This document shows, in pieces, positions 55,587-64,000 of a stretch of DNA of 64,000 bases. How positions within the stretch are numbered: the first letter of the stretch is position 1; the number at the start of each line of letters is the position of its first letter. The stretch is from Azoarcus sp. L1K30 (lineage in GTDB: Bacteria; Pseudomonadota; Gammaproteobacteria; Burkholderiales; Rhodocyclaceae), in assembly GCF_018122735.1 (NCBI RefSeq), contig NZ_JAGRRD010000001.1, positions 768,382 to 832,381 of the forward strand, read 5' to 3'. The notes beneath the pieces were generated by a model. It was not told the DNA's origin. It searched no databases and saw nothing but the letters and a program-made list of their open reading frames with translations. Both the position numbers and the translations under genes were made by a program.

Positions 55587-56555
55587 TCAACTCTCTCCGC
55601 CAGGAAGATCTTCTCTTCTTAGCACAAAAACCATGTCATCACCCCCGCGCGTGCCGAGCCAACTGAAGGGCAGGTCGGGGAATGCGGTTTCAACAAGATT
55701 GCGATTGTGCCCGACTTCGACAGCAAGAATGCCTTCGGAATGTAAATATGCTGCTGCCTTCGCGATCAGGGTCCGGACGACGTCGAGCCCGTCGCTGCCC
55801 GCGGCCAACGCCATCGCGGGTTCGTGGCGGTATTCCTGCGGCAGTGCATCCATCGCATCGTCGGTGACGTAAGGAGGGTTGCTGAGGATGAGGTCGAAGC
55901 GACGATTTCCGAGATTGGCAAAGACGTCACTCTGGACCAGTTCGATCTGATCGTTCAGACCGTATTCGTCGACGTTGAGACGGGCGACCTCCAGCGCGTC
56001 GGCCGACAGATCGACCGCGGTGACCTCGGCATTGGGATAGGCGTGCGCCATCAGGACTGCGAGACAGCCCGATCCGGTGCACATGTCGAGGGCGCTGGTG
56101 ACGGTCTCTGGATCTTCGATCCAGGGCGTCAATCCGTCCTCGAGCAATTCTGCAAAGAAAGAGCGCGGTACGATCACACGCTCGTCGACATGGAAGCGGT
56201 ACTCGCCAAGCCACGCCTCCTGCACGATGTACGCGGTGGGGATTCGCTCGATTGCACGGCGCTCGATGTTCTCCAGTAATGCGACGCGCTCGTCGGAGGG
56301 GATGCAGGCATCGAGGAAAGGGTCGAGACGATCGATGGGCAGCGCGAGCGAAGACAGGATCAGCCAGGCGGCTTCGTCGAAAACGCTGCTCACACCGTGG
56401 CCGCAGAAGATCTTCTCCCGATTGAAGCGGGTCACTGCGTAACGCAGCCAGTCGCGCACGGTGACGAGCTCTGCCAGCGGGCCGCTTTCATGTTCGTGAT
56501 CTTGTTCGGCGTGGTCGTGCTCGTCGTGGTCGTGTGACTCGGTCGATTGGGTCAT
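55587..56555 (-). CDS. prmB: ribosomal protein L3 glutamine methyltransferase PrmB, His-rich N-terminus
   Basis: 322 residues. It methylates the Gln side chain of protein L3. The HemK-like catalytic domain has ALDMCTGSGCLAVLMAHAYP (about 144-163, motif I) and the NPPY motif in LILSNPPYVTDDAM. The helical N-terminal domain begins LVTVRDWLRYAVTRFN (about 30). Odd: it is preceded by a His/Asp/Glu-rich leader (ESHDHDEHDHAEQDHEHE, about 6-23), which looks metal-binding and is not part of PrmB in general. ATG 56555 gives this leader; a later start would be hard to justify because no ATG lies between the leader and the domain. dapE lies 8 bases upstream on the same strand. Confidence 0.92.
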   Translation of the reverse strand: MTQSTESHDHDEHDHAEQDHEHESGPLAELVTVRDWLRYAVTRFNREKIFCGHGVSSVFDEAAWLILSSLALPIDRLDPFLDACIPSDERVALLENIERRAIERIPTAYIVQEAWLGEYRFHVDERVIVPRSFFAELLEDGLTPWIEDPETVTSALDMCTGSGCLAVLMAHAYPNAEVTAVDLSADALEVARLNVDEYGLNDQIELVQSDVFANLGNRRFDLILSNPPYVTDDAMDALPQEYRHEPAMALAAGSDGLDVVRTLIAKAAAYLHSEGILAVEVGHNRNLVETAFPDLPFSWLGTRGGDDMVFVLRREDLPGGES

Positions 56556-56563
56556 GGTATCGC

Positions 56564-58914
<2,351 letters not shown>

Positions 58915-58983
58915 CTTCTTGAACTCCGTAAGCAGTTGTCCGGGCGGCGGCACCTTGCGGCGCCCCAGCCACTTGTCGGTGAA

Positions 58984-59802
58984 TCAGGCGCGCAGAAGAT
59001 CGTTGATGGCGGTCTTGGCCCGGGTCTGGGCATCGACCTTCTTCACGATCACGGCGCAGTACAGGCTGTACTTGCCGCAGGGAGAGGGCAGGCTGCCGGG
59101 AACCACAACGGCGCCCGCAGGCACGCGGCCGTAATGCACCTCGCCGGTCTCACGGTCATAGATCTTGGTGCTCTGCCCGATGTATACGCCCATCGACAGC
59201 ACCGCGTTTTCCTCGATGATCACGCCCTCGACGACTTCCGACCGGGCGCCGACGAAGACGTTGTCCTCGATGATGACGGGGCCGGCCTGGATCGGCTCGA
59301 GCACGCCACCGATGCCGACGCCGCCCGAAAGATGGACGTTCTTGCCGATCTGGGCGCAGGAGCCGACGGTTGCCCACGTGTCGACCATGCTGCCTTCGTC
59401 GACATAGGCGCCGATATTCACGTAGGAGGGCATCAGCACCACGTTCTTGCCGATGAAGCTGCCCTTGCGGGCAACCGCTGGCGGCACCACGCGGAAGCCG
59501 CTCTCGCGGAACTGTTCGGGCGTGAAGTCGCCGAACTTGGTCTGCACCTTGTCGAAAAAGTTGAGGCTGCCGGCGGGCATGATCTCGTTGTCGCGCAGGC
59601 GGAAGGAGATCAGTACGGCTTTCTTGATCCACTGATTGACCACCCACTGGCCGTCCTTCTTTTCGGCGACGCGCAGCGTACCGGCGTCGAGCCCGGCGAT
59701 GACGCTATCAACGGCGTCGCGGACCTCGGCCGGCGCCGCGGTGGGCGAGAGGGTGGCGCGGTTCTCAAAAGCGGTATCGATGATCGATTGCAAGGCTTGC
59801 AT
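58984..59802 (-). CDS. dapD: tetrahydrodipicolinate N-succinyltransferase
   Basis: 272 residues, trimeric left-handed beta-helix enzyme using succinyl-CoA. Hexapeptide repeats run through about 105-235 ([60 protein letters not shown]). The N-terminus [20 protein letters not shown] is typical. ATG 59802 is the family start. dapC lies 11 bases upstream on the same strand, so dapC-dapD are consecutive steps in one transcript. Confidence 0.97.
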   Translation of the reverse strand: MQALQSIIDTAFENRATLSPTAAPAEVRDAVDSVIAGLDAGTLRVAEKKDGQWVVNQWIKKAVLISFRLRDNEIMPAGSLNFFDKVQTKFGDFTPEQFRESGFRVVPPAVARKGSFIGKNVVLMPSYVNIGAYVDEGSMVDTWATVGSCAQIGKNVHLSGGVGIGGVLEPIQAGPVIIEDNVFVGARSEVVEGVIIEENAVLSMGVYIGQSTKIYDRETGEVHYGRVPAGAVVVPGSLPSPCGKYSLYCAVIVKKVDAQTRAKTAINDLLRA

Positions 59803-59813
59803 TGGGGACTCTC

Positions 59814-61025
59814 TTAAAGTTCTCGACAGAAGGCGACGATTCTTTGCGCCGCCTCCACACATTCAGCCGTGTCGGCGACGAGCGCGATGCGCACGAAACC
59901 GGCGCCGGGGTTGGTTCCGCCATTTTCGCGGGCCAGATAGCTGCCGGGCAGCACCGTGACATTATATTCAGCCTGAAGGCGGCGGGCGAACTCGGTGTCG
60001 GGCAACGGGGTACGCGCCCACAGGTAAAACCCGGCATCGGGCAGTGCAACGTCGAGGCAGTTTGCCAGCATGGGCGTGACAAGGGCGAATTTTTCGCGGT
60101 ACAGGCGGCGGTTTTCCGCCACATGCTGCTCGTCGTTCCATGCCGCGATCGACGCTGCCTGCACCGCCGTGCTCATCGCACAGCCATGGTACGTGCGATA
60201 TCGCAGGAATTCGCCCAGGATGCGGGCGTCACCGGCGACGAAGCCCGATCGAAGCCCCGGGACGTTGGAGCGCTTGGACAGGCTGGAGAAGGTGACCACG
60301 TTGCGGAAATCGGTGCGCCCGAGACGGTGGGCCGCCTCCAGTGCGCCGATCGGCGGTGCGGCATCGTCGAAGTAGATCTCCGAGTAGCACTCGTCCGCGG
60401 CAATGACGAAGTCGTACTTGTCCGACAGCGCGAACAGCTGTTGCCATTCTTCGATGTCGAGCACGCGCCCGGTCGGGTTGCCCGGCGAACACACGAACAC
60501 GAGCTGGATGTCACGCCAGCTGTCCTCGGTCACACCCGAGAAATCCGAGGCGAAACCGTTGGCGGCCGAATTGTTGAGAAATACCGGTTGCGCGCCCGCG
60601 AGCAGGGCCGCACCTTCATAGATCTGGTAGAAGGGATTGGGGCACAGGACTTTGGCGCCGGGCCGCGTACCGTCGATCAGGCACTGGCCGAAGGCAAACA
60701 GCGCCTCACGCGAGCCATTGACCGGCAACACCTGGGTGGCGGGATCGATGGCAGGCAGCGCATAGCGACGCTGGAGCCAGGCGGCGATCGCGCCACGCAC
60801 CGCATCGGTGCCGTGAGTCGTGGGATAGATAGCCAGGCCGTCCAGATTGTCCGCAAGCGCCTGGCGGATGAATGCCGGTGTGGCATGCTGGGGCTCGCCG
60901 ATCGACAGGCGAATCGGCTTCAGGTCGGCGCGCGGCGTGATGCCGGCGAACAGCTGGCGCAGTTTTTCGAAGGGGTAGGAGTGGAGGCGATCGAGATTCG
61001 GATTCACTTTTGAAACACTTTTCAT
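59814..61025 (-). CDS. dapC: succinyldiaminopimelate transaminase
   Basis: 403 residues, PLP aminotransferase class I/II. Conserved blocks: [19 protein letters not shown] (about 39-57), [46 protein letters not shown] lysine in [20 protein letters not shown] and the C-terminal Arg in FVRIALV. The start [20 protein letters not shown] is chosen; the frame is open 23 codons further, but without similarity. It is first gene of dapC-dapD-pilU-dapE-prmB read leftwards and divergent from smc. Confidence 0.95.
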   Translation of the reverse strand: MKSVSKVNPNLDRLHSYPFEKLRQLFAGITPRADLKPIRLSIGEPQHATPAFIRQALADNLDGLAIYPTTHGTDAVRGAIAAWLQRRYALPAIDPATQVLPVNGSREALFAFGQCLIDGTRPGAKVLCPNPFYQIYEGAALLAGAQPVFLNNSAANGFASDFSGVTEDSWRDIQLVFVCSPGNPTGRVLDIEEWQQLFALSDKYDFVIAADECYSEIYFDDAAPPIGALEAAHRLGRTDFRNVVTFSSLSKRSNVPGLRSGFVAGDARILGEFLRYRTYHGCAMSTAVQAASIAAWNDEQHVAENRRLYREKFALVTPMLANCLDVALPDAGFYLWARTPLPDTEFARRLQAEYNVTVLPGSYLARENGGTNPGAGFVRIALVADTAECVEAAQRIVAFCREL

Positions 61026-61145
61026 CCTGCGCGCACGCCGGACGGAGGAGGTCGTAAAGGCCGAAGATGTTATCATGCGGCGCCTTTCCGGCATTACCGA
61101 ATCCGGTTGCCGTCGCCCCGTTTCCTACATTGCCAGCGCCCGAAC

Positions 61146-64000
61146 GTGCGACTCTCCAAGCTAAAACTCGCCGGCTTCAAGACTTTCGTCGATCCGACCA
61201 CGGTCATCATGCCGGGCAACCTGGTGGGCATCGTCGGCCCGAACGGCTGCGGCAAGTCGAACATCATCGACGCGGTGCGCTGGGTGCTGGGCGAGACCCG
61301 CGCGTCGGCGCTGCGCGGCGAATCCATGCAGGACGTCATCTTCAATGGCTCGACCACGCGCAAGCCGGTGTCGCGGGCCAGCGTCGAGATGGTGTTCGAC
61401 AACAGCGAAGGCAAGGCATCCGGGCAGTGGTCGCGCTACGCCGAGATCTCGGTCAAGCGCGTGCTCGATCGCAGCGGCGAGTCCAGCTATTTCATCAACA
61501 ACACCCACGTCCGGCGCAAGGACGTGATCGATGTCTTCCTCGGCACCGGACTGGGGCCGCGCGCCTACGCGATCATCGAGCAGGGCATGATCTCGCGCAT
61601 CATCGAGGCGCGACCCGAGGATATTCGCGGCTTTCTCGAAGAGGCCGCCGGCGTCACCAAGTATCGCGAGCGACGCAAGGAGACCGAAGGCCGCCTGTCG
61701 GATGCGCGCGACAACCTCGCCCGTCTGGAAGACATCCGTACCGAGCTGGGTGAGCGCATCGGCCATCTTCAGGGGCAGGCCGCCGTTGCCGAACGCTATC
61801 AGGCCTTGAGCGCTTCCCACCTCGAGAAGCAGCAATTGCTGTGGCTGATCAAGCGCAACGAGGCGCGCGCCGAGCATCAGCGCCTGGTAAGCGAACTCAA
61901 TCAGAACAGCCTTCGCATCGAAACCGACAGCGCCCGCCTGCAGGCGCTCGACGCTGCCATCGAGGCCAGCCGCAGCGCGCACCTCGAAGCATCGGAAGCG
62001 GTTCATCTGGCGCAAAGCGACCTTTTTGCCGCGAGCGCGGAGGTCACCCGGCTCGAAACCGAGCGCCAGCATCTCGCCGATACGCGAAAGCGCCTCGAAG
62101 CCAGTCTGGCCCAGCTCGAGCTCGACCAGGCGCACTGGACCTCGCGCCGGGAGACGATGGACAGCGAACGGATGCGCTGGGAAGCGCTTGCCGACAATGC
62201 GGCGATGCGGGCGGAGCAGGCCGAGGGGCGCCATCAGGAAATCGCGGATCGACTCCCCGATGCCGAGGCCGAGCGTCAGGCCGCCGAGTCCAGGGTCTCT
62301 TCTGCCCGTCGGGAGTTGGCCCAGACCGAGCAACAATTGCGGGTTGAGGAAGCCAACCGGGCCAGCGCCGCACGTGCGCTCGATGCCTTGCAGCAGCGCC
62401 GCGCGCGACTGGAGGCCGAGTGTGCGGCAATCGAGGGGCCGGATGCGCGCATGCTTGCCGAGCGCGAGGCACGGGTGGAGATGCAGCAGGAAGCGCTCGA
62501 CGAGCGTCAGGACGCACTTGCCCGCCTGCAGGAGCGCTTGCCCGATGCACAGACCGCACTGAAAGCCGCACTCGAACATGAGCGCGGTGTGCAGCGGCGC
62601 CTGACCGAACTGCGCGCACGCCGCGATGCACTGGTGCAATTGCAGTCCAGGGTGCAGTCCCAGGGCAAACTTGGCGACTGGCTGAGTCGTCACGGTCTTG
62701 CCCGCTTGCCGCCCCTGTGGCGCAGCCTGCGGGTGGCCGAAGGTTGGGAGCCGGCCGTCGAGGCCGTGCTGCGCGAGCGGCTGGCGGCGCTGGTCGTCGA
62801 CGCCGCCGACGGCGACGCGCTTGCACGGCGGATATTCGATGAACGTCCTCCCGAATCATTGGCACTGGGGCTGGGTGGCGTGCGCGTTGCCGTTGGCGCA
62901 CCAGCGACGCCATCCGGTGCGACGCCGCTGGCCGATCATGTAAAGCTGCTCGACGAGAGCCTGCGACCGCTGCTCGAGGACTGGCTGCGGGGCTGTTTCG
63001 CAGTGGAGCGCATCGACGACTGGTTGCCACAGCGTGATCGACTCGAACCGGGCATTTGCCTGGTTGGGGCGCACGGGCAGGTCCTTAGCCGGCACGCCCT
63101 GATTCACTTCGTGCCCGATAGCCGCACGCATGGCGTCATGGAGCGCGAGCGCGAAATCGACCTGCTTGGCGAGCAGCAGGAGGCACTCGATGACGAGGCG
63201 CACGCTGCTCACGAAGCGCTCTTGTCCGCGGAGGCTGCGGCTACCGCATTGCAGGAGGATATTGCCAGCCTGCGCCGCGAGCTTCAGGGCGCGCAGGCGC
63301 AGCTGCATGCGGAACAGGTGGAAGTGCTCAAGCTCAGCCAGGCCCTGAGCCGGGCCGAGGAGAGACGCAGCCAGCTCGAGCGCGATCTTGGCGATCTGGT
63401 CCATCTCGAAGCGAGCGAGCGCGAGCACCAGGCGCGCGCCGAACTCGAGCATGCCCGCGCGGTCGAGCTCGCCGAGCTGCAGCGCAGCAGCCTCGATGCC
63501 GCAAGCGAAGTCATGCGCGAGCGTGAACAGAACCTGCGCGAGTTGCGCACGCTCGAGCAGACCTGCGCCCGCGACCTGCAGGAGGCGCGCTTTTCCGCTC
63601 GCGAATGCGCCGGCAAGCTCGAGGACATCGCGCGCAATGAGCAACTTGCAAGCGAGCAGCTCGATCGCATCGTCAGTGAGCATGCGGCACGGGAGCGAGA
63701 GCTCGAGGCAATCGACGACGCGCGCAGCGCAGAGGCCTTGCAGACGGCACTGGGATTGCGCACGAGCCGGGAATCGGCGCTGGCCGGGCGTCGTGACGCA
63801 CTCGAGCAGGTCACGGCGAATCTGCGTGAGGTCGAAGAGTTGCGCATGCGCACCGAACAGGAAGCCACACCCGTGCGCAACCGGGTGGCCGAACTGCGCC
63901 TGGCGGTACAGGCCGCCGAAATCGCCTCTGCCCAGTTCGACGCCCGTCTGCTCGAGGCCGCTGCCGACGAAACTGCGCTGGCGCCGCTGCTGGCGGCCGA
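61146..64000 (+). CDS. smc: chromosome segregation protein SMC, 3' end outside window
   Basis: 951 codons are present from GTG 61146 to the right edge; a full SMC has about 1150-1190, so about 80 percent is seen. The ATPase head has GFKTFVDPTTVIMPGNLVGI with Walker A VGPNGCGKSNIIDAVRWVLG (about 31-50) and the R-loop/Q-loop region. A first long coiled coil rich in Ala, Glu, Arg and Leu follows (about 165-490), then the hinge (about 500-650, DWLSRHGLARLPPLWRSLRV and FVPDSRTHGVMEREREIDLL at its end) and the returning coiled coil. The C-terminal head with signature and Walker B is outside. With ScpA/ScpB it compacts and segregates the chromosome. In many betaproteobacteria zipA and ligA follow. 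Confidence 0.95.
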   Translation, partial: MRLSKLKLAGFKTFVDPTTVIMPGNLVGIVGPNGCGKSNIIDAVRWVLGETRASALRGESMQDVIFNGSTTRKPVSRASVEMVFDNSEGKASGQWSRYAEISVKRVLDRSGESSYFINNTHVRRKDVIDVFLGTGLGPRAYAIIEQGMISRIIEARPEDIRGFLEEAAGVTKYRERRKETEGRLSDARDNLARLEDIRTELGERIGHLQGQAAVAERYQALSASHLEKQQLLWLIKRNEARAEHQRLVSELNQNSLRIETDSARLQALDAAIEASRSAHLEASEAVHLAQSDLFAASAEVTRLETERQHLADTRKRLEASLAQLELDQAHWTSRRETMDSERMRWEALADNAAMRAEQAEGRHQEIADRLPDAEAERQAAESRVSSARRELAQTEQQLRVEEANRASAARALDALQQRRARLEAECAAIEGPDARMLAEREARVEMQQEALDERQDALARLQERLPDAQTALKAALEHERGVQRRLTELRARRDALVQLQSRVQSQGKLGDWLSRHGLARLPPLWRSLRVAEGWEPAVEAVLRERLAALVVDAADGDALARRIFDERPPESLALGLGGVRVAVGAPATPSGATPLADHVKLLDESLRPLLEDWLRGCFAVERIDDWLPQRDRLEPGICLVGAHGQVLSRHALIHFVPDSRTHGVMEREREIDLLGEQQEALDDEAHAAHEALLSAEAAATALQEDIASLRRELQGAQAQLHAEQVEVLKLSQALSRAEERRSQLERDLGDLVHLEASEREHQARAELEHARAVELAELQRSSLDAASEVMREREQNLRELRTLEQTCARDLQEARFSARECAGKLEDIARNEQLASEQLDRIVSEHAARERELEAIDDARSAEALQTALGLRTSRESALAGRRDALEQVTANLREVEELRMRTEQEATPVRNRVAELRLAVQAAEIASAQFDARLLEAAADETALAPLLAA

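Overview
The window reads as a high-GC chromosomal segment of a betaproteobacterium. Rhodocyclales (the Azoarcus/Thauera/Aromatoleum neighbourhood) is my best guess. The basis is gene content and order: an iscRSUA-hscBA-fdx-iscX cluster, dapC-dapD-pilU-dapE-prmB, gcvTHP behind a tandem glycine riboswitch, guaBA, a PEP-CTERM protein, an assimilatory nitrate reductase and a rhodoquinone-type methyltransferase. This is inferred from family knowledge; no search was run. Coding density is high. The only clear mobile-element debris lies just downstream of guaA.

Layout. 1-3.5 kb: a minus-strand lemA/TPM-domain/TPM-domain set, a DUF533 (TerB-like) protein and a small methyltransferase. 3.6-6.5 kb: nasA, a one-gene assimilatory nitrate reductase with a convincing sigma-54 promoter and an NtrC-type enhancer. 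6.5-12.6 kb: rquA with a small downstream gene, purT, ettA, an unrecognised membrane-anchored protein and glutathione peroxidase. 12.6-19.5 kb: a DAHL-PAS-GGDEF-EAL protein overlapping a di-haem cytochrome c peroxidase that has an FNR box, then fpr, a divergent LysR regulator and a methyltransferase. 19.5-24.4 kb: a beta-1,3-glucan locus (GH17-GT2 fusion, small membrane protein, second GH17 membrane protein). 24.5-29.3 kb: gcvTHP under a tandem glycine riboswitch. 29.5-32.3 kb: ppiD and fabI, convergent on a shared terminator. 32.5-38.0 kb: a bestrophin-like channel fused by tight spacing to a peptide-type ABC importer without an ATPase gene. 38.1-43.1 kb: smpB, ratA-rnfH, a DUF4124 protein, guaB and guaA.

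43.1-45.7 kb is the accessory part: arm-site-like repeats, an integrase stump and a broken IS3-type orfA behind guaA, then a PEP-CTERM protein in an AT-rich pocket and a stretch without genes. 45.8-48.2 kb: suhB, trmJ and cysE. 48.2-54.9 kb: the complete isc operon, with two IscR type-1 sites over its promoter and an extra cysteine desulfurase before iscS. 55.1-61.0 kb: a CheY-like regulator, prmB, dapE, pilU, dapD and dapC on the minus strand. 61.1 kb to the end: the first four fifths of smc.

Functional links: cysE supplies cysteine to the desulfurases of the isc cluster, and the Fe-S proteins made there (NasA, IscR, Fdx) occur in the same window. dapC, dapD and dapE are three consecutive lysine/diaminopimelate steps. 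Rhodoquinone, nitrogen-regulated nitrate assimilation and an FNR-boxed peroxidase fit a facultative anaerobe. I found no CRISPR array, no rRNA and no tRNA gene.
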